Below are positions 23,705 to 31,410 of a stretch of DNA of 39,593 nucleotides, one piece after another. A model generated the notes under the pieces. That model was not told the origin of the DNA. It saw only the letters and a program-made list of their open reading frames with translations, and searched no databases. A program made the position numbers and the translations under genes. Each line of letters starts with the position of its first letter. Position 1 is the first letter of the stretch. Source of the DNA: Rubrobacter_F sp035642415 (lineage in GTDB: Bacteria; Actinomycetota; Rubrobacteria; Rubrobacterales; Rubrobacteraceae); assembly GCA_035642415.1 (NCBI GenBank), contig DASQSI010000005.1, positions 1 to 39,593 of the forward strand. The letters are read 5' to 3'.

Positions 23705-24691
23705 GTGATTCTGGCTATCGAAACGTCTTGCGACGATACCTGCGCCGCCATCCTCGTCCCCTCTGGTCGCCGCGCCTTCTCCAATGTTGTCCACACGCAA
23801 AGGGAACACGAACGCTACGGCGGTGTTGTTCCCGAGGTCGCCTCCCGTGCACACCTCGAACGCCTCGACGGCGTAGTGCAGAGGGCGCTCGCCGACGCGG
23901 GGGTACCCTTAAAGGAGGTGACCCACGTGGCCGTCACGGTGCGTCCGGGTTTGATCGGGGCCCTCCTTGTCGGTCTTTCGGCAGCTAAGGGTCTGGCATA
24001 TGCTCATAGGCTCCCTTTAATTCCCGTAAACCACCTCGTAGGCCACGTCGCCGCTGCCTACCTCGCCGATCAGGACCTCGCACCGCCCTTCGTCGCACTC
24101 GTAGCCTCCGGCGGCCATACCGCCATCTACTCCGTGACCGAAAGCGGTATGAACCTTCTTGGGCAGACCCTCGATGATGCCGCTGGCGAAGCCCTCGATA
24201 AAGGCGCCCGCATGCTGGGCCTGGGTTTCCCGGGTGGCCCGGCCCTCTCGAAGGCTGCGCAAGGCGGAGATCCTTCACGTTATGCTTTCCCCGTGGCCCT
24301 CAAAGAAAAGAACAACCTCGACTTCAGCTTCTCCGGCCTCAAGACCAGCCTTCTCTACAGGCTCAAGGCTATGGATGAAAAGGGCGTTCTAGAGGAGTTG
24401 TCGCATCTCGCCGCAAGCTACGAGGCCGCCGTTGTAGATGCGCTCTCTCTCAAGTTGCTGCGAGCGGCAGAACTCTATCATGCCCCCGCGATCGTCGTTA
24501 CTGGAGGTGTTGCTGCCAACGCCCCCCTGCGGCGCGTTTTGATGGAAGAATGCGAGAGGCTCGGCGTAAAACTCGTAATACCGCCGCCTGAGCTATGTAC
24601 GGACAACGCCGCCATGATCGGAGCCGCCGCTGCAACTACTCCTATTGTTCCTTATCCGGACTACCTTGGTCTCAACGCCCGAAGTATTTAG
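23705..24691 (+). CDS. tsaD: tRNA N6-adenosine threonylcarbamoyltransferase TsaD
   Basis: Catalytic subunit of t6A synthesis (Kae1/YgjD/Gcp family), 328 residues. ILAIETSCDDTCAAIL opens the ASKHA fold. YGGVVPEVASRAHLERLDGVV follows. The metal-binding motif is HLVGHVAAAYL (HxxxH). ASGGHTAIYSV, GEALDKGARMLGLGFPGGPAL, LDFSFSGLKTSL, VTGGVAANAPLRRVL and TDNAAMIGAAA complete the fold. Separated from tsaE-tsaB-rimI only by the minus-strand small membrane gene; it has its own promoter. Ends tail to tail with the zinc-ribbon gene. Confidence 0.96.
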   Translation: MILAIETSCDDTCAAILVPSGRRAFSNVVHTQREHERYGGVVPEVASRAHLERLDGVVQRALADAGVPLKEVTHVAVTVRPGLIGALLVGLSAAKGLAYAHRLPLIPVNHLVGHVAAAYLADQDLAPPFVALVASGGHTAIYSVTESGMNLLGQTLDDAAGEALDKGARMLGLGFPGGPALSKAAQGGDPSRYAFPVALKEKNNLDFSFSGLKTSLLYRLKAMDEKGVLEELSHLAASYEAAVVDALSLKLLRAAELYHAPAIVVTGGVAANAPLRRVLMEECERLGVKLVIPPPELCTDNAAMIGAAAATTPIVPYPDYLGLNARSI

Positions 24692-24701
24692 TTTGGTGCT
24701 G

Positions 24702-24983
24702 TTAGCTTCTAAAGGGCCCGCCGGGTTCCGCACGATCCTTAGGCAGCGAGAGCGCACTGAAACGCTCCTCCCCTGTAAGCACGGTGCTCCGGGCGCACTT
24801 TATGCACGTTGCGTGTACGTTCTCGGGATGATCCTTGAAGTACACGAATATCACCTTCTTCGGCACCTGGTATAGGATGTGCATGTTGGTCTCGCCGCAG
24901 GCTTCGCAGAAGCGCTCCTCGCGGGCCAGCTCCTTCGGTAGTCGGTTTAGGCTCGGTAGCCGGTTGGGACGAAACACGTTCAT
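24702..24983 (-). CDS. Zinc-ribbon protein divergent from groEL
   Basis: 93 residues with two CxxC knuckles, Cys26/Cys29 (CEACG) and Cys60/Cys63 (CIKCA), with 30 residues between them, rich in beta-strand formers (MHILYQVPKKVIFVYFKDHP). This is a single zinc ribbon; I do not recognise the family beyond that. ATG 24983 is seven bases after a TACAAT box on the minus strand, so it may be translated from a leaderless mRNA. The open frame reaches 25088 but the extra part crosses the CIRCE element. Sharing a 117-base region with groEL suggests a stress-related role, by position only. Confidence 0.72.
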   Translation of the reverse strand: MNVFRPNRLPSLNRLPKELAREERFCEACGETNMHILYQVPKKVIFVYFKDHPENVHATCIKCARSTVLTGEERFSALSLPKDRAEPGGPFRS

Positions 24984-24986
24984 GGT

Positions 24987-25015
24987 TTGAATTGTACCTC
25001 CGCTCAGCATATACT
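24987..25015 (+). promoter_or_regulatory. groEL promoter overlapping a divergent -10 box
   Basis: TTGAAT (24987-24992) and TATACT (25010-25015) are 17 bases apart, a near-consensus housekeeping promoter with start near 25022. On the other strand TACAAT (24991-24996), seven bases before ATG 24983, overlaps the groEL -35, so the two promoters compete for the same bases. Confidence 0.8.
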
Positions 25016-25023
25016 TTGGGAGG

Positions 25024-25050
25024 TTGGCACTCTTCCCCATAGAGTGCCAA
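25024..25050. promoter_or_regulatory. CIRCE operator (HrcA binding site)
   Basis: TTGGCACTC (25024-25032), nine bases, GAGTGCCAA (25042-25050): a perfect 9-9-9 inverted repeat, differing from classic CIRCE (TTAGCACTC) only by a symmetric A-to-G change. It begins at the predicted transcription start of groEL, the usual HrcA position. Confidence 0.93.
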
Positions 25051-25100
25051 AAAGTGGTGATTTCGCAAGAAGCACAAGCAGCCAGCAAAGGAGGTTAGTA

Positions 25101-26723
25101 GTGGCGCATAAGGAGCTAAGGTTCGACACCGAGGCGCGCCGGGCGCTGGAAGCCGGCGTAAACAAACTCGCCGAAGCGGTCAAGGTAACGCTCGGGCCCA
25201 AGGGTCAGTATGTGGTGCTGGACAAGAAGTTTGGATCGCCAACCATCACCAACGATGGTGTAACCATCGCGCGTGAGATCGAGCTAGAGGACATCTTCGA
25301 GAACCAGGGTGCCCAGCTCGTCAAGGAGGTTGCGACCAAGACCAACGACGTCGCTGGTGACGGTACGACCACGGCGACGGTTTTGGCTCAGACCGTCGTG
25401 CGCGAGGGCCTCAAGAACGTAGCTGCGGGGGCGAACCCCGTGATTTTGAGGAGCGGCATAGACAAGGCTGTAACTGCGGCGGTCGAGGCCATAAGATCCC
25501 AGGCTAAGGAGATCTCCGGCAAGGATGAGATCGCTCGGGTCGGCGCTATCTCCGCCCGTAGCGACGAGGTGGGCAACGTCATAGCCGAGGCCATAGACAA
25601 GGTCGGCAAGGATGGCGTGGTCAACGTCGAGGAGTCGCAGACCTTCGGAATGGATCTCGAGTTCACCGAGGGGATGCAGTTCGACAAGGGCTACCTCTCA
25701 CCCTACTTCGTCACCGACCAGGAGCGCATGGAGGCCGTCCTCGACGACCCCTACGTCCTGATCGCCAACCAGAAGATCGGCAACGTCCAGGATTTATTGC
25801 CGATCCTTAATCAGGTCATGCAGAGCAACCGCTCGCTCTTGATCATCGCCGAGGACGTCGAGGGTGAGGCTCTGGCCACCCTGATCGTCAACAAACTGCG
25901 CGGCACGTTCACGTCCGCTGCGGTCAAGGCTCCGGGTTTCGGCGATCGGCGCAAGAGGATGATGGAGGACATCTCCATCCTTACTGGTGGCGAGGTCATT
26001 ACCGAGGAGTTGGGCTTGAGGCTCGAGAATACTCAGCTCAACCAGCTCGGACGTGCGCGCAAGGTCGTCATCACCAAGGACGACACGACCATAGTCGATG
26101 GCGCCGGGGACACCGACAGGATCCAGGGCCGTATAAACCAGATCAGGGCCGAGCTCGAAACCACTGACTCGGACTTCGACCGTGAGAAGCTTCAGGAGAG
26201 GTTGGCCAAGCTCGCCGGCGGCGTTGCGGTCATCAAGGTTGGTGCTGCGACCGAGACGGAGCTTAAGGAGAGAAAGCATCGCGTCGAGGACGCCCTTTCG
26301 GCGACTCGAGCGGCTCTCGAAGAGGGCATCGTAACGGGTGGCGGCGTGGCGCTGTTGCACGCCCAGGAGGACGTGGCTAACCTGCGCGACTCCCTCGAGG
26401 GCGACGAGCGTACCGGCGCCAGGATCGTTCACCGGGCGCTTGAGGAGCCGATCCGCCAAATCGCTGAGAACGCCGGTGCCGATGGCTCCATCGTGGTTGA
26501 TAAGGTGCGGTCCCAGACCGACTCCATCGGCTTCAACGCCCTGACGGGTGAGTATGAGGACCTGATCACAGCGGGTATCATCGACCCCGCGATGGTCACG
26601 CGGAGCGCGCTCCAGAACGCGGCTTCCATCGGGAGCCTCATCGTTACCACCGACGTGGTCGTGGCAGAGCCAGAGGAGGAGACCCCTGCGATGCCTGGCG
26701 GCGGCATGGGCGGCATGATGTAA
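25101..26723 (+). CDS. groEL: Chaperonin GroEL (Hsp60)
   Basis: 540 residues. GTG 25101 has AAAGGAGG at 25087-25094 and gives the standard N-terminus (AHKELRFDTEARRALEAG). The frame upstream to 24987 is promoter and operator. Family landmarks: VKVTLGPKGQYVVLDKKFG, NDVAGDGTTTATVLAQ, AAGANPVILRSGIDKA, AVKAPGFGDRRKRMMEDI, AGGVAVIKVGAATE, EEGIVTGGGVALLHA and a Gly/Met tail (MPGGGMGGMM), the type thought to face the folding cavity. There is no groES next to it, so the co-chaperonin must be elsewhere. HrcA control by CIRCE is seen directly upstream. Confidence 0.97.
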   Translation: MAHKELRFDTEARRALEAGVNKLAEAVKVTLGPKGQYVVLDKKFGSPTITNDGVTIAREIELEDIFENQGAQLVKEVATKTNDVAGDGTTTATVLAQTVVREGLKNVAAGANPVILRSGIDKAVTAAVEAIRSQAKEISGKDEIARVGAISARSDEVGNVIAEAIDKVGKDGVVNVEESQTFGMDLEFTEGMQFDKGYLSPYFVTDQERMEAVLDDPYVLIANQKIGNVQDLLPILNQVMQSNRSLLIIAEDVEGEALATLIVNKLRGTFTSAAVKAPGFGDRRKRMMEDISILTGGEVITEELGLRLENTQLNQLGRARKVVITKDDTTIVDGAGDTDRIQGRINQIRAELETTDSDFDREKLQERLAKLAGGVAVIKVGAATETELKERKHRVEDALSATRAALEEGIVTGGGVALLHAQEDVANLRDSLEGDERTGARIVHRALEEPIRQIAENAGADGSIVVDKVRSQTDSIGFNALTGEYEDLITAGIIDPAMVTRSALQNAASIGSLIVTTDVVVAEPEEETPAMPGGGMGGMM

Positions 26724-26746
26724 GGACCTCGAAGGGGATCTCTTGG

Positions 26747-26780
26747 GGGCGGCGCCCGCGAGGCGCCGCCCTTCTTGTTA
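26747..26780 (+). terminator. groEL terminator
   Basis: GGGCGGCGCC (26747-26756), loop CGCGA, GGCGCCGCCC (26762-26771), then the T-rich CTTCTTGTT that follows. It separates groEL from the microprotein cluster. Confidence 0.85.
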
Positions 26781-26796
26781 AGCTGTTTGAGATAAT

Positions 26797-26826
26797 TTGT
26801 TTCGATTAACCAGAAGCGGGTACAGT
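26797..26826 (+). promoter_or_regulatory. SigB/SigF-like stress promoter before the microproteins
   Basis: GTTT (26799-26802), 15 bases, GGGTAC (26818-26823) matches the GTTT-N15-GGGTA form used by SigB/SigF-type sigma factors. A weaker housekeeping reading (TTGTTT-18-TACAGT) overlaps it. The position, about 40 bases before the first ATG, fits either. Confidence 0.5.
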
Positions 26827-26862
26827 TATCCGAGGACCGAAACCAAAGAGGGAGGTTAGAGC

Positions 26863-26946
26863 ATGAGGGGTGGTGGGGCCATAAACTTGCTAATCGGCGT
26901 ACTGGTTGTGCTCGTCCTGATCATTATCCTACTGCGGCTTCTCTAG
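26863..26946 (+). CDS. Single-helix microprotein 1
   Basis: A 27-residue peptide starting at ATG 26863 with GGAGG at 26851-26855, seven bases upstream. A short positive head (MRGGG) is followed by about 20 hydrophobic residues (INLLIGVLVVLVLIIILL) and ends RLL. It is one transmembrane helix with almost nothing else. The next two ORFs share the MRG start, central hydrophobic block and terminal LL(R/N)LL, so this is a tandem family. The function is unknown. Size and composition recall type I toxin peptides and small stress membrane proteins. Confidence 0.65.
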   Translation: MRGGGAINLLIGVLVVLVLIIILLRLL

Positions 26947-27006
26947 AGTAGCGCGACTCTCCTTTATAAAGCTCGAACAAGAGTCGACGAAAGAGAGGGT
27001 TAGTAC

Positions 27007-27093
27007 ATGAGGGGTGGGACTTTAGAGCTGATAATCGGCGTCTTGGCCGTCCTCATCGTGGTCATCTTCTTACTGCGGCTTCTGGGTATTTAG
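27007..27093 (+). CDS. Single-helix microprotein 2
   Basis: A 28-residue paralogue of microprotein 1: MRGG start, LIIGVLAVLIVVIFLL helix and RLLGI end. It has one acidic residue (Glu7) before the helix. ATG 27007 is seven bases after GAGGG (26995-26999). The 60-base spacer from microprotein 1 contains a small inverted repeat (AGAGT...ACTCT near 26945-26960) and is otherwise unrelated to the other spacer. Confidence 0.65.
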   Translation: MRGGTLELIIGVLAVLIVVIFLLRLLGI

Positions 27094-27122
27094 GATCTCA
27101 CGCGTTGGAGGTGAGGTAGAAA

Positions 27123-27218
27123 GTGCGGGGAGAAGTTGGCACCGTAATTTCCGTCCTAGTGATAATCATACTAGTCATAGTGTTGCTTAATCTGCTGGGC
27201 TTTCATCTCGTCCGATAA
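27123..27218 (+). CDS. Single-helix microprotein 3
   Basis: A 31-residue paralogue from GTG 27123, with GAGGT (27113-27117) five bases upstream. The MRGE start is followed by a long helix (VISVLVIIILVIVLL) and then NLLGFHLVR. It diverges most: Asn replaces the Arg after the helix and a short polar tail is added. It keeps the charge-then-helix design. The 29-base gap to microprotein 2 suggests co-transcription. Confidence 0.62.
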   Translation: MRGEVGTVISVLVIIILVIVLLNLLGFHLVR

Positions 27219-27324
27219 TCGCCGTCCTAGCAATGAGCACCTGCAAATCCCTTTCTAGTCGCCTTGACCCCGCCAGCATCGAGGGTTAACCTAGCGCGGA
27301 GTTGCGGTACCTGAAAGATAGCTG

Positions 27325-27363
27325 GCGTGAGAGCCCACAGGGGAACCTTGTGGGCTCTCACGC
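27325..27363 (+). promoter_or_regulatory. 15-bp perfect hairpin before guaB3
   Basis: GCGTGAGAGCCCACA (27325-27339) pairs perfectly with TGTGGGCTCTCACGC (27349-27363) around a nine-base loop. It ends 39 bases before the guaB3 ATG. No T-run follows, so it is either a T-less terminator of the microprotein transcript or a leader structure acting on guaB3-guaA. Confidence 0.6.
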
Positions 27364-27402
27364 GTTCGTGCAGAACGATCAGAAAGGCGGTCTCAATCAT
27401 CC

Positions 27403-28560
27403 ATGAACATAGAGATCGGTAGGGGCAAAACAGGCCGGCGAGCGTACGGCCTTGATGAGATCGCTATCGTCCCCAGCCGCCGAACTCGCGATCCGCAGGA
27501 CATAGACATCTCCTGGTCTTTAGGCAATCTACAGCTCGATCTTCCATGTCTAGCGAGTGCGCTGGACGCCGCCGTCGATATCAAGACGGCAGGGATAATC
27601 GGACGACTCGGCGGTCTCGCCGTCCTGAACCTCGAAGGCATCCAAACGCGCTTTGAGGATCCGGGGCCTGTTTTTGAGGAGATAGCCAGTTTGCCGGAGA
27701 CTAAGGCCACACGCGTGATGCAGGATATTTACGCGGAACCCATAAAGGAAGAGTTAATCTTCCGCTGCGTCCAGGAGATAAAGGACCATGGCGTTATCGC
27801 GGCGGCGAGCCTGACCCCGCAAAGGGTAGAGCGTTATCATCGGGCTGCTATCGAAGCCGGCCTCGACGTACTCGTCATCCAGGGTACGGTCGTTTCCGCC
27901 GAGCACGTCTCGAAGACCGTCGAGCCTCTAAACCTTATGGAGTTCGTTCCGCAACTGAACGTCCCCGTTGTGGTAGGAGGCTGCGCGAGCTATTCGACCG
28001 CTTTGCACCTGATGCGTACGGGGGCGGTAGGGGTGCTTGTCGGCATAGGCCCGGGACGCATCTGCACCACGCGGGGTGTGCTCGGGGTCGGGGTACCACA
28101 GGCGACGGCTATCGCCGATGCCGCTGCTGCCCGTATGCGCCACTATCTGGAGACGGGCGAGTACGTTAACGTCATCGCCGATGGCGGAATGCGGACCGGC
28201 GGGGACATCGCCAAGGCCATAACCTGTGGGGCCGACGCCGTGATGCTCGGCAGCGCGTTTGCAAAAGCGGAAGAAGCGCCCGGACGAGGCTACTCGTGGG
28301 GGATGGCAACCTTCCATCCAACGCTTCCCCGGGGGACGCGCATAAGTACCAAGATCACAAGTACGCTGGAGGAGATCCTGGTAGGCCCCGCCCACGAGAA
28401 CGACGGTACCTTGAACCTCATGGGGGCCTTGAGGATGAGCATGGCGACGACCGGGTACGAGAACATAAAAGAGTTCCAGAAGGCTGAGATCATGGTGGCA
28501 CCTTCGTTGCACACGGAGGGAAAGCTCGAGCAGCGGTCCCAGGGCGTCGGGATGGGCTAG
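27403..28560 (+). CDS. IMP dehydrogenase / GMP reductase family protein (GuaB3 type)
   Basis: A TIM-barrel enzyme of purine nucleotide interconversion, 385 residues and without the CBS insert of true GuaB. The catalytic loop is GPGRICTTRGVLGVGVPQATAI with the active-site Cys. It also has VIADGGMRTGGDIAKAITCGADAVMLGSAFAKAEEAPG and GTRISTK. This GuaB3 subclass is widespread in actinobacteria next to guaA, and some members act as GMP reductases, so assignment as IMP dehydrogenase should not be assumed. It ends 17 bases before guaA, in one operon. Confidence 0.9.
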   Translation: MNIEIGRGKTGRRAYGLDEIAIVPSRRTRDPQDIDISWSLGNLQLDLPCLASALDAAVDIKTAGIIGRLGGLAVLNLEGIQTRFEDPGPVFEEIASLPETKATRVMQDIYAEPIKEELIFRCVQEIKDHGVIAAASLTPQRVERYHRAAIEAGLDVLVIQGTVVSAEHVSKTVEPLNLMEFVPQLNVPVVVGGCASYSTALHLMRTGAVGVLVGIGPGRICTTRGVLGVGVPQATAIADAAAARMRHYLETGEYVNVIADGGMRTGGDIAKAITCGADAVMLGSAFAKAEEAPGRGYSWGMATFHPTLPRGTRISTKITSTLEEILVGPAHENDGTLNLMGALRMSMATTGYENIKEFQKAEIMVAPSLHTEGKLEQRSQGVGMG

Positions 28561-28577
28561 AGAGAGAGTAATATCCT

Positions 28578-30098
28578 TTGATCGTCATCCTCGACTTCGG
28601 CGGTCAGTACGCTCAACTCATCGCCCGGCGCGTCCGCGAAGCCCGCGTCTACTCTGAACTCGTTTCCTATGACGCGCCCGTTGAAGAGATCATGGCATGC
28701 AAGCCAGAAGGCATTATCCTCTCCGGCGGGCCGAACAGCGTCTATGGGAAAGAGGCGCCACGCGTGGATAGGAGGCTCTTCGAGCTCGGCATGCCTACCT
28801 TGGGCATCTGCTACGGGATGCAGCTTATGGCGCTTGAGCTGGGTGGGAAGGTTGGGGCCACGCAAATAAGAGAGTACGGCCGCTCGGACCTACGGGTGAA
28901 GGAGCACGGCATGCTCTTCGCGGGCACCCCCGACGAGCAAAGGGCCTGGACGAGCCACGGCGACGCCGTCTTCGCCGTTCCCGAAGGCTTCTCTATCACT
29001 GCCGAGACCCCTACCGTGCCTATCATCGCCTTCGAGGAACCAAGTAAGGGCTACTTCGGGGTGCAGTTTCATCCGGAGGTCAGGCACACCGAGTACGGTA
29101 TAGAAATCCTCAAGAACTTTCTCTTCGAGGCCTGTGGCTGCACTCCTGACTGGACACCGGTCAACATCATCACCGACACAGTCGAGAAGATAAGGGAGCA
29201 GGTTGGGGACGCGAAGGCGATCTGCGGCCTGTCCGGGGGCGTCGATTCGGCGACGGCAGCGATGCTCGTGCACCGTGCGATCGGTGACAACCTAACGTGT
29301 GTGTTCGTGGATCATGGTCTTTTAAGGCACAACGAGGCCGAACAGATCATCGAGGCGTTCGGAAAGAACTCGGAGATGCCCCTCGTGCACGTCGAGGCGC
29401 AGGAGCGCTTCCTAGACAAGCTCGCGGGCGTTACCGACCCTGAGGCGAAGCGCAAGATCATCGGCGAGGAGTTTATCCGTACGTTCGAGGAGGAGGCTTC
29501 TTTCATAGAAGACGCCAAGTTCCTGGTACAGGGAACGCTCTACTCGGACGTGATCGAGAGTGGCACCCGCGACGCCGCGCGCATAAAGAGCCACCATAAT
29601 GTCGGAGGGCTGCCGGAGATAATGGAGCTCGACCTCGTTGAGCCGTTGCGAAACCTATTCAAGGACGAGGTCAGGGTAGTGGCGGCGGAGCTAGGGATGC
29701 CGGAGCGTATGGTGTGGCGTCAACCGTTCCCGGGACCAGGTCTGGCCATCCGGGTCATCGGGGACGTCACGGCAGAGCGACTGGAGATCCTGCGCAAGGC
29801 CGACTTCGTTCTGCAGGACGAGATAAGGAACGCAGGGTTATACCGTGAACTCTGGCAGAGCTTCGCCGTCTTACCGGCGATACATTCTGTGGGCGTCATG
29901 GGAGACGCTCGCACCTACGCCTACCCTATCGTTATCCGGGCGGTGACGAGCGACGACGCGATGACGGCGGACTGGGCTCGGCTACCCCACGAGCTTCTGG
30001 AGCGCATCAGCAACCGCATCATAAACGAGGTCCCGGGCGTGAATCGGGTAGTGCTCGACATCACCAGCAAGCCACCGGGCACAATTGAGTGGGAGTGA
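28578..30098 (+). CDS. guaA: GMP synthase (glutamine-hydrolysing)
   Basis: Converts XMP to GMP using glutamine and ATP. The 506-residue protein has the class-I amidotransferase domain (ILDFGGQYAQLIARRVREA; nucleophile Cys in LGICYGMQ; VQFHPEVRHTEYG). The ATP-pyrophosphatase domain carries the PP-loop CGLSGGVDSATAAMLV. The dimerisation domain has QPFPGPGLAIRVIG and ends VVLDITSKPPGTIEWE, typical of GuaA. TTG 28578 gives the family N-terminus. Co-transcribed with the GuaB3-type gene. Confidence 0.97.
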   Translation: MIVILDFGGQYAQLIARRVREARVYSELVSYDAPVEEIMACKPEGIILSGGPNSVYGKEAPRVDRRLFELGMPTLGICYGMQLMALELGGKVGATQIREYGRSDLRVKEHGMLFAGTPDEQRAWTSHGDAVFAVPEGFSITAETPTVPIIAFEEPSKGYFGVQFHPEVRHTEYGIEILKNFLFEACGCTPDWTPVNIITDTVEKIREQVGDAKAICGLSGGVDSATAAMLVHRAIGDNLTCVFVDHGLLRHNEAEQIIEAFGKNSEMPLVHVEAQERFLDKLAGVTDPEAKRKIIGEEFIRTFEEEASFIEDAKFLVQGTLYSDVIESGTRDAARIKSHHNVGGLPEIMELDLVEPLRNLFKDEVRVVAAELGMPERMVWRQPFPGPGLAIRVIGDVTAERLEILRKADFVLQDEIRNAGLYRELWQSFAVLPAIHSVGVMGDARTYAYPIVIRAVTSDDAMTADWARLPHELLERISNRIINEVPGVNRVVLDITSKPPGTIEWE

Positions 30099-30105
30099 AC
30101 AAGGC

Positions 30106-30131
30106 GCTACTCGTTGTATTCGACGAGTAGC
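30106..30131. terminator. Hairpin after guaA, weak terminator
   Basis: GCTACTCGT (30106-30114) pairs with ACGAGTAGC (30123-30131) around an eight-base loop. It starts eight bases after the guaA stop. There is no T-run, so termination is uncertain. Confidence 0.4.
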
Positions 30132-30162
30132 CGAAAGGGCGGGCCACTCGCTGGTAGATATC

Positions 30163-30171
30163 TGTTACAAT
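30163..30171 (+). promoter_or_regulatory. Extended -10 promoter before the Rrf2 gene
   Basis: TGTTACAAT has the TGn extension and a TACAAT -10 box. No -35 match is present at the expected distance. Transcription would start near 30178, leaving a leader of about 28 bases. Confidence 0.45.
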
Positions 30172-30205
30172 TGAGGCGTAGTTTGATTTCTGCAAGTGGG
30201 TGGTT

Positions 30206-30703
30206 TTGAGGCTTACGCAGAAAAGCAAGTACGCGGTACGGGCGCTAATGGAGCTAGCGCTCGACGAGTGTGGTTCGCCGTTGGGGGTGTACGAAATCGC
30301 ACGCCGACAGCGCATCCCTGAGAGGTTCCTTGAGCAGATATTCGGGGAGCTCAGGCGGGCAAAGATCCTTGAGAGCCACCGTGGAGCGCACGGCGGGTTC
30401 TGCTTTGCGGTGCCCCCAGAAGAGGTGACCGTCCTCGACATCGTCGAGATCCTGGATGGCGAGGTCCGCCCAGCTCGTTGCTCTGCCGGTGGAGTCTGCT
30501 ACATCGCCGACGCCCCCCTATGCGCCACGAGCAAGGTCTGGGACGAGGCTCGTAGCGCCCTGGAAGGAGTTTTCGGTCGCTACACCATCGCTCAGATAGC
30601 CGCCGAAGAGCGCGAAAGCCGCGTTGCCCGCGCCAAGGCGGCTGGCGAGGCGGTGGACGCCGAGACACAGACCGAAACCGCCGTAACCTCCTACACCCTA
30701 TAA
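30206..30703 (+). CDS. Rrf2 family transcriptional regulator, probably Fe-S binding
   Basis: 165 residues. The N-terminal winged helix has the family look (LRLTQKSKYAVRALMELAL, YEIARRQRIPERFLEQIFGELRRAKILESHRGAHGGF). The C-terminal region carries three cysteines, RCSAGGVCYIADAPLC (Cys-x5-Cys-x7-Cys), the region where IscR and NsrR bind an iron-sulfur cluster, so redox, NO or iron sensing is likely. I take TTG 30206 as start; GTG 30200 adds two residues. Upstream there is an extended -10 promoter. The target genes are unknown; the methyltransferase follows 23 bases later. Confidence 0.88.
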   Translation: MRLTQKSKYAVRALMELALDECGSPLGVYEIARRQRIPERFLEQIFGELRRAKILESHRGAHGGFCFAVPPEEVTVLDIVEILDGEVRPARCSAGGVCYIADAPLCATSKVWDEARSALEGVFGRYTIAQIAAEERESRVARAKAAGEAVDAETQTETAVTSYTL

Positions 30704-30726
30704 ACGAGCCCTCCGAGGAACACCGG

Positions 30727-31389
30727 GTGCGCCTCCGAGCGCATCTTCGGGAGCGTACCGAGCTGGCCGAAACCTTCGTCGAGGTCGGATACGAGACGTA
30801 CCGTATCACGCATCCGGCGGCGGCGGACGCCCTGATCGACGAGGAGGACTTCGCCCGCGATGAGCGCCTCCCCTACTGGGCCAACCTCTGGCCGAGCGCC
30901 GTGGTGTTGGCACGCTGTGTCTCAAAGGAGAACCTTGCGGGCAGGCGCATTGCCGAGCTTGGCTGTGGCACCGGACTCCCGAGCATGGTCGCCCTCGCTC
31001 GCGGAGCAGGTGTCACCGCCACCGACCACTATGCAGCCGCGCTCGACTTTGCTCGCTATAACGCCCGCGCCAACCTGGGCTTTGAGCCCGAAACGAGGCT
31101 CCTCGACTGGCACACCCCCGAGACGAAAGGACTAGGCCCCTTCGACCTCATACTCGCCGCCGACGTGCTCTATGAATCTAGGAACGTCCCGGCGCTTGCA
31201 GCCTTAATCCCTACTACCCTGCTCGCCCCTGGCGGCGAAATCCTCCTCGCCGACCCCCGCCGCAAAGATGCCCCAACCTTTTTAAAGAAGATGCAAGAGG
31301 GGGGCTTTCGGTCCTGGGCAGAGGAACATTCTGTACCTTCGGGCGAGCGAAGCGTTACGGTCTTGGTGCACCGGTTCTGGCGGCATTAA
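30727..31389 (+). CDS. Class I SAM-dependent methyltransferase (Methyltransf_16-like)
   Basis: 220 residues. The SAM-binding motif I is RRIAELGCGTGLPSMVALARG, with the acidic end of strand 2 at VTATDHY and motif post-I FDLILAADVLYESRNVPAL, then ILLADPRR. The upstream WANLWPSAVVLARCV element and overall layout match protein-lysine methyltransferases of the ETFB-KMT/METTL21 type. The substrate is not known. GTG 30727 has GAGG eight bases upstream. Probably co-transcribed with the Rrf2 gene. Confidence 0.85.
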   Translation: MRLRAHLRERTELAETFVEVGYETYRITHPAAADALIDEEDFARDERLPYWANLWPSAVVLARCVSKENLAGRRIAELGCGTGLPSMVALARGAGVTATDHYAAALDFARYNARANLGFEPETRLLDWHTPETKGLGPFDLILAADVLYESRNVPALAALIPTTLLAPGGEILLADPRRKDAPTFLKKMQEGGFRSWAEEHSVPSGERSVTVLVHRFWRH

Positions 31390-31406
31390 TCTAAATACTT
31401 AGATTA
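31387..31406. terminator. AT-rich hairpin between convergent genes
   Basis: TAATCTAA-ATAC-TTAGATTA is a perfect 8-bp inverted repeat overlapping the methyltransferase stop. It could weakly terminate both strands, though T-runs are short. Confidence 0.4.
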
Positions 31407-31410
31407 GCCT

